Assembly (NCBI RefSeq): GCF_001659605.2
Contig: NC_035169.2
Location: forward strand, 14,198,263 to 14,262,262
Length of the DNA: 64,000 nt
Direction of reading: 5' to 3'
Source of the DNA: Manihot esculenta
Lineage: Eukaryota; Streptophyta; Magnoliopsida; Malpighiales; Euphorbiaceae
Position numbers and translations under genes: made by a program. Below the pieces are notes generated by a model. That model ran no database searches and was not told the origin of the DNA. It worked only from the letters and a program-made list of their open reading frames with translations. This document shows, piece by piece, positions 30,083 to 41,761 of the stretch (position 1 is the stretch's first letter; the number at the start of each line of letters is the position of its first letter).

Positions 30083-33000
30083 ATGCGAGGAACTCGTCGA
30101 TCAGCTCGATTGACTGGAGTCCCATCAGATAATGAGGGAGTAGCTGCTCGTCCTTCTGCATTGCCAAGGGCAAGGTCTCAGAGATCTAGCAGGGAAGGCA
30201 TGTCAATAGACCCTAGAAGGTCTGTAGACGAGAGCAGAAGAGGGATAGTTAGAGGAGGTGGATCAGAAGAAGTGAGGGAGGCCATGGAGACTGATCCGTC
30301 TATGGATGAAGGTATGGGAGAATCCGAGGGAGGCGTTCAGGCCTCAGGTTATGGTTATCCATCCTTGTTTCAGGATCCATAGTATCCGATGGAGGGTATG
30401 TCGGAATACTCTCGTTTTGACCCATATCCTACATACATGCCATATATGCCATATCCTCACTATTACCCATCATATCCACCATATCCTATGTATCCACCCT
30501 CCCCTATTCATCCAAGTACAGCACATCCAGAACTAAATGAACCAGCACCTCCACCACCACAAACAGAACCAGTAGCCCCTGTTGCCCAAATTTTTTCATC
30601 TAGTTCATCTGGAAGTAAAGTGAAGATGACTGAGTACCTTAAATTGGATGCTCCTAAGTTCAATACAGGAGATGATCCATTTGAGTACCTGAGAACTGTG
30701 AAGATGATTACTGATGAGTTGGGTGCAGATGACAGTAGAGCCATAGAGATGGCAGGATTCACACTGAAGTGTAAGAAGGCTCGGGAATGGTTCAAGAACT
30801 ATATAGAGCCTAGAATGAACAGTATGTTGTGGGGAGAGTTCGCTAATGAGTTTGCAGGGTGGGCTTTTCCTGATAGTTCCAGGGAGATGAAGATAATAGA
30901 ATTTGAACAGTTGAGACAAACAGATGAGATGACTGTTGATGAGTTCACCGATAAGTTCCTGGATCTGCTTCAGTACGTGGGACAGGCCTATGATACTGAT
31001 CAGAAGAAGGCGAGGAGATATACCATGAGACTTCATCCCAGGTATTCTTCTTTGATCCTTCCAGCAGAAAAGGAGAGTTTTCACTCTATTATAGATGCAG
31101 CCAGGAAGATGGAAGCTAGTGCCAATATTCAGAAACAGTCAAAGGCACAGGCTTCGGGTTCTAAGGCCCCCAGTTCAGGTTCTACAGGCAGTAAGAGATG
31201 GGATAGAGCGAGAGGAACAAGGAAAGGGTTCTGGAGTAAAGTCAAGTCAGGTCTGGGAATGGGTAGTGGCTCAAGCTCTGGCACAGCTGTTCCAGCATGT
31301 AGGAGATGTGGAAGACCACACAGAGGAACTTGTCAGTTGGGATCTACAGCTTGTTTTAGATGCGGACAGGAAGGGCATATTGCTCGAGAGTGTCCTCAGG
31401 TGACTTTTGTGGCACCTTCCCAGCAGATGAGTTCAGGCAGTATAGCACAGCCAGTAGGGCAGCCAGCAGCTTCAGCTATGCCTCAGGGTAGTGGTAGAGG
31501 TAGAGGGAGAGGGGCAGCCTCTACTTCAGCAGCAGGTTCCCGAGGTGGAAATCCTGTAGCCCCAGCACGGATTTTCACTATGACTCAGGAGGAGGCTAAT
31601 ACATCGAACACAGTGGTGTCAGGTAATCTCATCATTGGGTGTTCTGATGTGTATGCTTTGATGGACCCCGGTGCTTCTCATTCCTTTATTGCTTTGAGAG
31701 CCATAGAAAGGTTGGGTTTGATCAGTTCTGAGTTAGAGTATCCTCTCTGGGTCAGTGGACCCAAATGTGACCCATCAGTGGCAGTGTCAGTCTGTCGTTT
31801 TAGTCCAGTGTTCATAGAGGGTAGATACCTTCCAGCTGACCTTGTGGTTCTAGATTTGACGGATTTTCATGTAATTCTAGGGATGGATTGGTTATCTACA
31901 TATGGTGCTACCTTGGACTGCAGAGACAAGGTAGTGAGTCTCAGAGACCAGGATGGGTCAGAGTGTGTCTTTAGAGGAGACAGGAGAGGTACACCCAGAG
32001 GTATGATTTCAGCCCTTCAGGCTCATCGTTTGCTTAGGAGGGGTTGTCAGGGGTTTCTAGCTCATGTGAGAGAGTTAGACAGTCAGGTGCGGGAACCAGC
32101 TACAGTACCAGTAGTTCGAGAGTTTCCAGATGTGTTCCCAGACGACTTGTCAGGACTACCACCTGATAGGGAGATAGAGTTTGAAATTGAATTGTTGCCT
32201 GATACCAGACCTATCTCTATTTCTCCCTACAGGATGGCGCCAGCAGAGTTAAAGGAGTTAAAAGAACAGTTGCAGGACTTGGTAGATAAGGGTTTCATCC
32301 GCCCTAGTACCTCACCTTGGGGTGCTCCAGTGCTCTTTGTCAGAAAGAAGGATGGATCCCTCAGACTTTGTATCGACTACAGACAGTTGAACAAGGTCAC
32401 GACCAAGAATAGATATCCTCTGCCTAGGATTGATGATCTATTTGACCAGCGAGTCAGAGAGGCAGATGTGCCTAAGACAGCATTCAGAACCAGATATGGG
32501 CACTATGAGTTCTTAGTGATGCCGTTCGGGTTGACTAATGCCCCTGCAGCATTCATGGATCTCATGAATAGAGTTTTCAGCGAGTTTCTGGATCACTTTG
32601 TGATTGTTTTTATTGATGACATCTTAGTGTATTCCAGAAATGCAGAGGAGCATGCCCATCATCTGCGGATAGTTCTGCAGACACTGAGAGAGCATGGTTT
32701 GTATGCCAAGTTCTCGAAGTGTGAGTTTTGGTTGAGGAGCATTTCTTTCTTGGGACATGTGGTGTCAGCAGATGGTATTGAGGTAGATCCCAAGAAGATA
32801 GAGGCTGTAGCCAACTGGCCCAGACCCACTACAGTGACTGAGATTAAAAGCTTTCTGGGACTGGCAGGTTACTACAGGAGGTTCGTACAGGATTTCTAGA
32901 AGATAGCAGCTCCCATGACCAAACTGACTCAGAAGAACCAGAAATTTATCTGGTCAGACCAGTGTGAAGAGAGCTTTGAGGAGCTCAAGAGGATATTAAC

Positions 33001-34951
33001 TACAGCACCAGTGCTAGCTCTGCCTGTTAGTGACAAGGATTTCACAGTATTCTGTGATGCGTCTCGAGTGGGATTGGGTTGTGTTCTGATGCAGCAGGAT
33101 AGGGTGATTGCTTATGCTTCCAGACAGTTAAAGAAGCACGAGTTGAATTACCCCACCCATGACCTTGAGATGGCAACAGTTATCTTTGCACTCAAGATGT
33201 GGAGGCATTACCTCTACGGGGTTAAATGCGAGATCTTCACTGATCACAAGAGTTTACAATACATCTTGAGCCAGAGAGAACTGAATTTGAGGCAAAGAAG
33301 ATGGGTAGAATTGCTTAGTGATTATGATTGTAAGATCCAGTATCATCCGGGTAAGGCGAATGTTGTGGCAGACGCCTTAAGTCGGAAGTCACTAGGCAGT
33401 TTATCTCATATAGCAGCAGAGCGGAGACCAGTAGTGATGGAGCTTTACAAGCTCATCGATGAGGGGTTACAGCTAGAGTTGTCTGGTACAGGTGCGTTGA
33501 TAGCACAGATGAGAGTGACACCAGTGTTTCTGGAGCAGATAGCTCAGAGACAGCACGAGGACCCTGAGTTGATGAAAATTGCCAGGACTGTTCAGTCAGG
33601 CAACAGTGCAGAGTTCAGATTTGACAGTAAAGGGATCCTTCGTTTTGGAAGTCGACTTTGTGTACCAGATAATAGCAGTCTGAAGGAAGACATTATGAGG
33701 GAAGCTCATAATGCAAGGTATAGTGTTCACCCAGGAGCCACCAAGATGTATCGAGACCTAAAGAGAGTGTATTGGTGGCCAGCCATGAAAAAGGACGTGG
33801 CGCAGTTTGTGACAGCCTGTGAGACTTGTCAGCGGGTGAAGTTAGAACATCAGAAGCCGGCTGGAATGCTTAACCCACTGCCGATTCCAGAATGGAAATG
33901 AGAAAACATAGCTATGGATTTTATAGTGGGCTTACCAGCAGCGTCCAACAAGATAGACTCTATATGGGTGATTGTGGACAGACTCACAAAATCTGCTCAT
34001 TTCATTCCAATTAGGAGTAACTATTCTGTGGATAAGTTAGCACAGGTGTATCTGGATGAGATAGTGAGATTACATGGAGTCCCAGTGTCTATAGTTTCAG
34101 ACAGAGGACCTCAGTTTACCTCCAGATTCTGGCGAAGTCTGCAGAGTGCTATGGGCACAAGATTAGAGTTTAGTACTGCTTTCCACCCACAGACTGATGG
34201 GCAGTCAGAGAGGACCATCCAGACCATTGAGGATATGCTCAGAATGTGTATGCTCGACTTTGGCGGTTCTTGGAGGCAGCATCTACCTTTGGTGGAGTTT
34301 GCCTACAATAATAGTCATCATGCTAGCATTGGGATGGCTCCTTATGAAGCATTATATGGGAGGAAATGCAGATCCCCTATTTGCTGGGAAGAGGTAGGAG
34401 AGAAAGTTCTTGCAGGGCCAGAGTTGGTAGACATTACCAGTAGAACAGTGCCCGTAATCAGGGAGAGGATCAGAATAGCACAGAGTAGACAGAAGAGCTA
34501 TGCAGATATTCGCAGGAAACTGTTAGAGTTTCAGGAGGGAGATTGGGTATTGCTGAAAGTGTCTCCAATGAAAGGAGTGGTTCGTTTTGGGAAGAAGGGT
34601 AAGTTAGCTCCACGGTACATTGGACCCTTTGAGATTTTGCAGAGGATCGGAAATGTATCATATAAACTAGATTTACCTACTTCTATGGAGAGGATTCACC
34701 CGGTGTTTCATGTTTCTATGCTACGAAAGTTTGTGTCAGATCCGGGTCAGGTTGTTAGTGAGCCTGATGTGGAGATTCTAGGGGATCTCACTTATGTAGA
34801 GCAGCCAGTACGGATTCTGGACACACAGATCAGACAGCTAAGGAACAAGGAGATTCCGATGGTGAAAGTTTTGTGGAATCACCATAACCTAGAAGAGTGC
34901 ACGTGGGAGACGCGGGAGTCTATGCTCCAGCAGTATCCATATCTATTTTGA
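30083..34951 (+). pseudogene. TekB Gag-Pol polyprotein: three stops and an RT deletion
   Basis: One continuous frame of 1623 codons from ATG 30083 ([10 protein letters not shown]), with in-frame stops TAG 30380-30382, TAG 32897-32899 and TGA 33899-33901. Domains: Pro/Tyr-rich Gag N terminus, capsid-like core, CCHC knuckle [14 protein letters not shown] from residue 424, protease DPGASHSF (Asp 528), RT, RNase H ([10 protein letters not shown]), integrase ([26 protein letters not shown]), GPF and chromodomain ending LQQYPYLF. At about 32450 the text passes from DDLFDQ straight to [10 protein letters not shown]. Compared with TekD, 19 residues are missing, including [10 protein letters not shown], which carries the first catalytic aspartate of RT. 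FIDD (32609-32620) remains. The protein would be dead even without the stops. Confidence 0.93.
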
Positions 34952-34991
34952 GGTATTCTCCTTCTGTTGTTGTAATTGTTGTTTGTCTTAG

Positions 34992-35013
34992 GAACATCCG
35001 AGGACGAATGTTC
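34992..35013 (+). repeat. Inverted repeat just before the TekB polypurine tract
   Basis: GAACATCCG and CGAATGTTC arms (one mismatch) around a 4-nt loop, four nt before the purine tract. The same structure lies before the purine tract in TekA, TekD and TekE. Confidence 0.85.
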
Positions 35014-35016
35014 TTA

Positions 35017-35028
35017 AGGGGGGGAGAA
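35017..35028 (+). promoter_or_regulatory. TekB polypurine tract
   Basis: AAGGGGGGGAGAA-type tract directly before TGTAATACCCGG. Confidence 0.93.
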
Positions 35029-37196
35029 TGTAATACCCGGCTAGAATCCGGCACCGGAATTCCTGTCGTCGGGTGGAATTCGGGGTGTCGAAATTCTATA
35101 AAAAGGGTAGGATTTATGTTTTACTAAGTGTTATGATGTGTTTAAATGTTTGTAAGGTAAATGGAACTAAGTTGTGAGTTGCAATGAACCAAGGCAGATG
35201 AGCCAAGTTCGGCCGCCGAAGGTAAGTTTGGCTGCCGAAAGTGCCCAAGGTTCGGCTTCCGAAGTGCAAGTTTGGCCCCCGAATGTTTCATAGGTTTGTA
35301 TGCGATTGGGCAGCCGAAGCTGAGGTGGCCAGCCAGCTGAGTCATGCATTTTGACAGATGTTGGCCTCAGATTCTTGCCATGGATTAGCCACGTCTTCTA
35401 TGACTCATCTGCAAGTGTTTTCAGCAGCTCATATAGAATTTCTGTTGGTTTGCTAAGTGTTTGAAGGTTTTGTGCATAAAAGTTAAGTTTTAAGGGTTAA
35501 GGTGTTTGAAGGAGAGTTTGTCCAAAACTTCACGTGAGGATTGTTCATCTTCTTGTTATACAGGAGGTAAGTGAAGATTTGGAACTTGTTTATATGTTTT
35601 CTGAAGGTTTTATGGGGTTAAGGAAGGAGATGCATGTTTAGGTGAAAAAAATGGTAGTTTTGATGGTTTATGCATGTATATATGTTGATGTGTTATGTGT
35701 GATTAGTTGTTTGGGGTTTGTAGATAGTTTGGACCCCTGTGACCATATACTTATGTATATGTATGTTGAGGAGGTGACGTTTGCATGGTTTGAGAAGTTG
35801 AAGGGAAGAAGGAGATGGTTTGCCGTTGAAGCTGAGTTCTGGATGAACTCAGGTTCGGCAGCCGAAGGTTCATTCGGCCGCCGAACCTCTTGCATGGTGG
35901 CTTGGTTGCCACAGTTTGCCCCCGAGTGTTTTTGCATGTTCGGCTCTGTTTGGGGGATTCGGCCCCCGAAGGTGCCGCCGAAGGTGCTTGAGTTTCGTCT
36001 CTGGAGAGGACATTCGGCCGCCGAACCTGCCGCCGAAAGTGTTCTGTCCAGCTTTTCTTTTGCATGCTTTGCATGAGTTTTAGAGTGAGATTAAGGGGAT
36101 TCTTGGGTAGTTTAATAGAGGTATTCTTAAGGTAGTTTGGTCCCTCATTTGAGTCTTTATGTGCTTATACAGACCAGAGGAACCAGTGAGAGCAGCAGTG
36201 AGTCCTGCTCCAGAGTTTACTGAACCTGCAAAGTCAGTCCAGAGCCAAAGGTGAGTGGAACTAAACTTAGTGCTTTTAATGAAACAATGGAATGTGTTAG
36301 CATATCTCATGCATCATGATTATGCAAATAGGTTGACTGCATTAGTATTCACGATATGTTGCATTGCATTGTTAATTGTTGGTGTGAGTAAATGCTGAAT
36401 GATCCAATAGTCTCTGAGTTAAGACCAGGAGCCTTTGACTACGCCCTGGCAGGTATAGTAAAGACCAGGAGCCTTTGACTACGCCCTGGCAATGGTAAGT
36501 ACAGAGGTGTTATACACATATACATATATGACAGGAAGACCAGGTGCTCAATTCTATGCCCTGGCACGGAAGTTACTGAGGCTATGTGGTGACAGGTTTA
36601 CTCTTGATGTGGCTTGTCTGTGTTATGACGCATTCCATGAGATCATATGTTATGACTGATTGTATTATTCTACTCACTGGGCTATAGAGCTCATCCCACT
36701 CCCTTAATCCCAGTCTTGCAGGATTCAGTGTACAGTGTACAGAGGGAAAGTCCAGAAGAGTTCAGAAAGAGAAACTGAGACTTGTAATAGTTTAGAGTGG
36801 ACATGTATTTATAAAAGAGATGTATCAGTTGTATATGCAGTTAGAATTGTGCTTGACTTAGTAATGTTAGTGTTGTAAATCTTTGGTTTATGTACATGAT
36901 CTGTATATGTATATGTTTTACAACGTATGTGAAAAACCAGGCTTAACAGGTACGAGATAACCCATCTAGAGCAAGCTCTAGTCAGGGGAACAGGGTACAG
37001 AGTACTGAGTACAGTGATAGTGCATGCACAGGTTGAGCCTTGGTGCAGAAAAGAGTTTTATTTTCACAAGAAAATGTATGATCATGTATAAGATTTACAG
37101 GTACACAGAGAGTCTAGCAGGCTTGCTACGGGTTCTGGCGGCCTTAAGCCGACCTGAATCCTAGCGCCGGTGACGGTCCGTTTTAGGGTCGTTACA
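35029..37196 (+). repeat. TekB 3' LTR
   Basis: 2168 bp copy of 20410-22547. It keeps a 30-bp block around 35832-35862 (GAGTTCTGGATGAACTCAGG) that the 5' copy lacks. Most substitutions between the copies are C/T or G/A. It carries the same donor and acceptor series and unit array. It ends GTCGTTACA followed by the AAAAG duplication. Confidence 0.95.
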
Positions 37197-37201
37197 AAAA
37201 G

Positions 37202-37657
37202 TCTAAGGATTCTGAGAGTTCAAGTTCAGGGGAAGTTGATCCCTCCATGCTGAGTACAGCCGCCAAGAGAGGTAGAAGGGGGAGAAGAACCCCGAAGCAA
37301 TGGGGCAGAACTAGGAAGGGTAGGTTGTGGAAGAGGTTTAGGCTAGATGCTGAAGATGGTTCGAGTTCTGGTCGAGGCACTACAAGATGTTCGAGGTGTG
37401 GCAAGCCACACCAGGGAGTCTGTCTGGCAGGGACTACGGCATGTTTTAGGTGCGGACAAGAAGGGCACTTCGCACGTGAGTGTCCTACTGCACCCAGGAT
37501 GGTACGGTCCCAGCGGTTAGCTCCAAGTAATGTGGCTCAGACCAGTGAGCAAGGAAGGGGAGCAGACACATCGAACACGGTGATGCCAGGTACGCTCACT
37601 TTTGAATGTTCTGATGTGTGTGTTTTTGTGAACCCTAGTGTTTTTCTCCTTCTTTAG
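37202..37657 (+). pseudogene. TekA short Gag, C-terminal part, running into a ruined protease
   Basis: In phase with 20188-20409, this holds a basic stretch (KRGRRGRRTPKQW), two cysteine motifs (CSRCGKPHQGVC and the CCHC knuckle [14 protein letters not shown]), then SNTVMPGTLTFECSDVCV, the entry to protease. Where relatives have the active site DPGASHSF, the text reads NPSVF and ends in a stop at 37655-37657. A zinc-knuckle Gag of about 225 residues without a capsid core remains. It could bind RNA but not build particles by itself (inference). Confidence 0.75.
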
Positions 37658-38710
37658 TTGCTCTAGGAGCCGTCGAGAGGTTGAGTTGATAGCTTCTGGG
37701 CTAGAGTGTTCTATTTGGGTCAGTGGACTAGAGTGTGATCCATCTGGGGCAGAGTCAGTCTGCCGGTTCAGTTCTGTGACAGTTGAGGGTAGATGCCTTC
37801 CACCCGAATTTGAGGTCTTAGATTTGATTGTCTGGACGTCAGTTTAGGGTTGGACTGGGTTTTTCTACTCGTGGTGCTATCTTGGTCTGCAGAGACGAGG
37901 TAGTCAAGTTCAGAGGACAGGATGGGTCAGAGGTAGTCTGTTGAGGGAACACAGTAGGGATGCCTAGAGGTTTGATGTCAGCCTGTCAGGTTCGTAGGGT
38001 GCATAGGAGGGGTTGTCAGAGGGTTCTAGCTCTTGTTTGAGAGTTCTTAGATGTATTCCCAGGCGAGTTGTCAGGTTTACCATCTGTCAGGGAGTTAGAG
38101 TTTGGTATAGGAGTGGTGTCTGGACGCAGAACCATTTCTGTCCTTCCCTATAGGATGGCGCCTGCGTAGAGAGAGGTAGTAGTTAGAGTAGAGGTGAGAC
38201 TTGGTAGACAGGGGTTTTATCCGACCTAGTACCTCACCCTGGATTGCTCCAGTGTCGTTGTGGGAAAAGCAGGATGGATCCTTGAGACCCTGTGTCAACT
38301 TCAGGCAGTTGAACAAGGTCACTACCAAGGGCAGGTATTCCCATGCAGGATGGATGATCTATTGGGACAGCTAGTAGGAGCTGGTTGTTTTCCAAGATAG
38401 ATCTGAAATCCGGGTACTACCTGTGAGAGTTAGAGTTAGTTTTGGGTTAGCAGTGAGAAGAAGCCAGTTAGTGAAGATGGAGAGAAAGAGTAAGGATCAG
38501 AGTTGCGCAGCGGAAGCGTGTTGAGTCTCAGGAGAAGGTTGGGTATTGCTAAGGTGTGTTTGGAGGACCCGGGAGTTCTTACTCCAGCAGTACCTGTGTC
38601 TCTCTTTCTAGGAGAGAGGTTATTAGGTTTGCTTGCTTGTTTGCTTGCATGTTCATGTATGTTTATGCTATGCCTGTTTGTTTGTGGAACATTCGGGGAC
38701 GAATGTTCTT
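37658..38710 (+). pseudogene. TekA pol remnants, heavily deleted
   Basis: Short pieces in several frames align in order with TekB: protease tail (IWVSGLECDPSGAESVCRFS, 37716 on), the YRMAPA-like GGATGGCGCC at 38153, the [13 protein letters not shown] segment at 38213-38245, LNKVTTK-like text near 38311, then a jump to the end of integrase (QSRQK-like region near 38500) and the chromodomain end (ACCCGGGAGTTCTTACTCCA near 38567). RT palm, RNase H and the integrase core are missing. No usable frame exists. Confidence 0.7.
38687..38708 (+). repeat. Perfect inverted repeat before the TekA polypurine tract
   Basis: GAACATTCG and CGAATGTTC, 9-bp perfect arms with loop GGGA, two nt before the purine tract. 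It is conserved here although the surrounding pol has decayed. Confidence 0.88.
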
Positions 38711-38723
38711 AAGGGGGGAAGAA
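38711..38723 (+). promoter_or_regulatory. TekA polypurine tract
   Basis: AAGGGGGGAAGAA directly before the 3' LTR. Confidence 0.93.
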
Positions 38724-39331
38724 TGTAATACCCGGCTAGATTCCGGCATCGGAATCTCTACCTTCCGGCGGAATCTCCGTTGGAATCTGGAATTTCGGAG
38801 ATGCCAGAGGCTTCTAGAGAGGTAAAATGTGTTTTCTAAAAGGTTTTTACTGATTTCATGGTTTTAAATGAAAAAGAATTGAGTTTTGGAAAGAAATGAC
38901 CAAGGAGACGTTTGCCAGGTTCGGCCGCCGAAAGTGAAGTTCGGCCGCCGAACATGGAAAGGCTTCGGGAGCGCCTTTGGCCTCCGAAAGTCTTGTTTGA
39001 ACGAGCCAAGGTTCGGCCGCCGAAAGTCAAGTTCGGCCGCCGAACATGCATGAGTTTAGGGGGCACGTTAGGCTGCCAAAGGTCTTTGACCAGGCCACCT
39101 ATAAAGGGCCCTCAGATCGGAAATGGGCGAGTTTTCTCCCCATTCTCGAGCTCAGGTGAGTTTTTGTCCTCCTTTGGCCGTTTTCATGTTTTTCTTCATC
39201 TCCTTCATGTTTTCATGAGTTCCATGGTTGTTTTGAAGAGTTTTCAAGCTTGGATCAAGGTTTGGAGAGCTTGAAGACTTTAAGAGTTTGGGTTCTCCAC
39301 ACCTCAAGCTTTGGGTCGCACTAACCCTCGA
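38724..39331 (+). repeat. TekA 3' LTR, first part
   Basis: Matches 17110-17718 closely, including the TATAAAGGG box near 39101 and GCCGAA motifs at 38920-39045. It ends with CTCGA, the TekE target duplication, inside CCCTCGATCTTCAAGAGGTA. Confidence 0.95.
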
Positions 39332-41612
39332 TGTAACAGCCCGCTTACCGGACCGCCACCGGCACTAGGATCCAGATCGGCTTAAGGCCGCCGGGACCCG
39401 TAGTAAGCCTACTGTGAACTCTGTGTACCTGATACATCCCATACATGATCAACCTTACACTTAAAACTGAACTGTTACTTTCTCTTCTTTTTTTTTTTTA
39501 ACTTTTCTTTTCTTGAAACTTTTCTCTTTCTTTTCTATAAAACTTTCTCATACACTAAGCTGGAACTATGCATGCTCTGTCTGTATGCACTCAGAGAGTG
39601 ATACCTACTATGGTACCATACAGTAACTACAGAGATAGAAAAACTACCATGCACCAAGCTTAGCTAAACATAAAATGATCATGTGCAAAGGGATAAACAT
39701 ACACTAGGGCCAAGCACAATTCTATAGCTCCATACATAACTTGCTATTACATCTTTACTATACATTACATGAACTCTGTACTGTACATCATTATCATAAT
39801 AATCATGTCCACTTATCTATACTATTACATATGCTTTTACCCTTGCTATCTCTTTCTCTTTCTCTTCTCTGAGGCCCTGAAAAATGGGGTTAGGGAGAGG
39901 GATGAGCTGCTAAAGCCCAGTGAGCGGAAACCATAAAAACATTTAAAATATGCTATAATGAAATGCGTCACTGCACAAACATTTCACAACTCAGATTGGA
40001 CATGACCCCAGAACTCCCTCTGTCAGTGCCCGGCCCCCAAAGGAGCTCACACAGGACTTTCACTACTCTACTCATGGTGCCCGACCCAAAAAGGGCTCTC
40101 ACAGGACTTATCCAAGTAAAATGCCCGGCCCCAAAGGAGCTCACACAGGACATACAATAATGACAGAATTATGGGCTATTGAGATCGCCTCGGTCCAATC
40201 CACATATACAAGTAATAATGCAATGCATCAACTTGGTGAATACTAATGCAAAGCATCCTACATAAACATGGCATTAATGATGCATGAATCATGCTAAAAC
40301 AGTTCTTAACTTTTAAAAGAAAGTTCTGTTCCACTCACCTCTGTCAACTGCTGAGCAGTCTCTGTAACTCTAACTCTGTGGGCCTCCTTGGTCTCTCGGG
40401 TCCGCACCTACACAGGTGGACTCAAATGAGGACCAAATGTACTTAAACATCACTCTTAATATCTCCCCAAAACCCCTCTAAAACATCATAGGCATGCATG
40501 GAAAAATGGGCAAAAGAAGGCTGGACAGAGCACCTTCGGCGGCACTTTCGGCGGCCGAAACCCCTCTCCAGAGACGAAACTCATGCATGTTCGGCGGCAC
40601 CTTCGGCGGCCGAAAGCCTCGTCCAGAGACGAAACTCATGCACTTTCGGCGGCCGAACTCCCTCTTTCGGCGGCCGAACGTCCCTTTCTAAACCGAAAGC
40701 CTAGCTTTCGGGGGCAAGGTTTGGCAGCCGAAACTGCCTCCACAAGGGGTTCGGCGGCCGAACCTTGCTTCGGCGGCCGAACCTGGATTCTCCAGAAAGG
40801 CAGAATTCGAGCACAACTCATGCTCTCAGCCTCCAAACTCCTATCAAACACCCAGAACATGCATACCAACACTTCTCAACTAACATACAACATAACTCAT
40901 GCATATAGAGGCCTAAAAACTAGTTCAAGCCCCAAAAACAACAACAAAACTCATAGAAACTCATATGCTTAACATATGCTCAAACTCATGGTTACCCCCC
41001 AAACCATGCCATAAAACTCTCTCAACACTCTTAAACCTTGCTTTAAACATAAGGGGAGGTGAGGATCCATGCTTACCTCTTGAAGAACTAGAGGATTGAT
41101 GATCCAAGCTTGGAGATGGGGGAAAACTCAATCAAAATCTCCAAGTGCTCAACTTTGCTTCCTTTTGCTCAAACTTCTAAAACAAAGCTCAAATCAAGTT
41201 AAAACATGCAAGATTTGAGGAAAACATGACAAATCACACCAAGGAGAACTTGAACCCACCTTTGACCCAAAAACAGAGTGTTTGACACTCAAGTCTCAGG
41301 CAAAGGGGCTTTTGTAGTGACCAACCGACTCTTCCTTCGGCGGCCTAACGTGCATGCAAAACCATGCAACTTTCGGCGGCCGAACTTCACCTTCGGCGGC
41401 CGAACCTGGCTTTTGTCCCCTTGGCCTTTTCATTTCAAAACTCAATTTGCTTAACTCAAAAACATGCAAACATGATAAAAACACTTTAAAAACATCTTAA
41501 AAACCTTTCTTATACCCTTAGGGCAAGCTCCGACATCCTCGAATCCTGACTTCCAACGGGAAATCCGCCGGAACGTAGGAATTCCGATACCGGGGTCTAG
41601 CCGGGTATTACA
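39332..41612 (-). repeat. TekE 3' LTR
   Basis: 2281 bp. GCCGAA motifs lie at 40534-40785 and 41335-41405. Three units around GCCCGGCCCCAAAGGAGCTC lie at 40027-40146. It has the same signal order as the 5' copy. Frames at 40494-40972 are translations of the motif array, not genes. Confidence 0.95.
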
Positions 41613-41626
41613 TTCTCCCCCCCTTA
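41613..41626 (-). promoter_or_regulatory. TekE polypurine tract
   Basis: Minus-strand AAGGGGGGGGAGAA just before the 3' LTR. An inverted repeat with one mismatch lies just upstream at 41628-41649. Confidence 0.93.
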
Positions 41627-41761
41627 AGAACATTCGTCCCCGAATGTCCCTCTCTAACTCAAACACTAAAAACATAACATAAAGCACACAAAGAACAAAA
41701 GAAGCTAGAACTAACCTCAAAAGAGATAGGGGTACTGTTGGAGCATAGACTCCCTTGTCTC

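Larger units (their letters stand above)
20410..37196 (+). mobile_element. TekB: Tekay-type chromovirus with stops and an RT deletion, carrying CrmC
   Basis: Inserted in the TekA gag with AAAAG duplications at 20405-20409 and 37197-37201. The LTRs are 20410-22547 (2138 bp) and 35029-37196 (2168 bp), differing by roughly 20 substitutions and one 30-bp indel near 21210 / 35830, so it is older than CrmC, TekD and TekE. It has a primer site, a gag-pol frame with three stops, a polypurine tract, and CrmC inserted in the leader. Confidence 0.95.

Noticed and set aside
40534..40785. Repeated GC-rich palindromes with unique spacers resembling a CRISPR array
   Set aside because: Spacing is irregular, repeats vary, the setting is a plant LTR and no cas genes exist.
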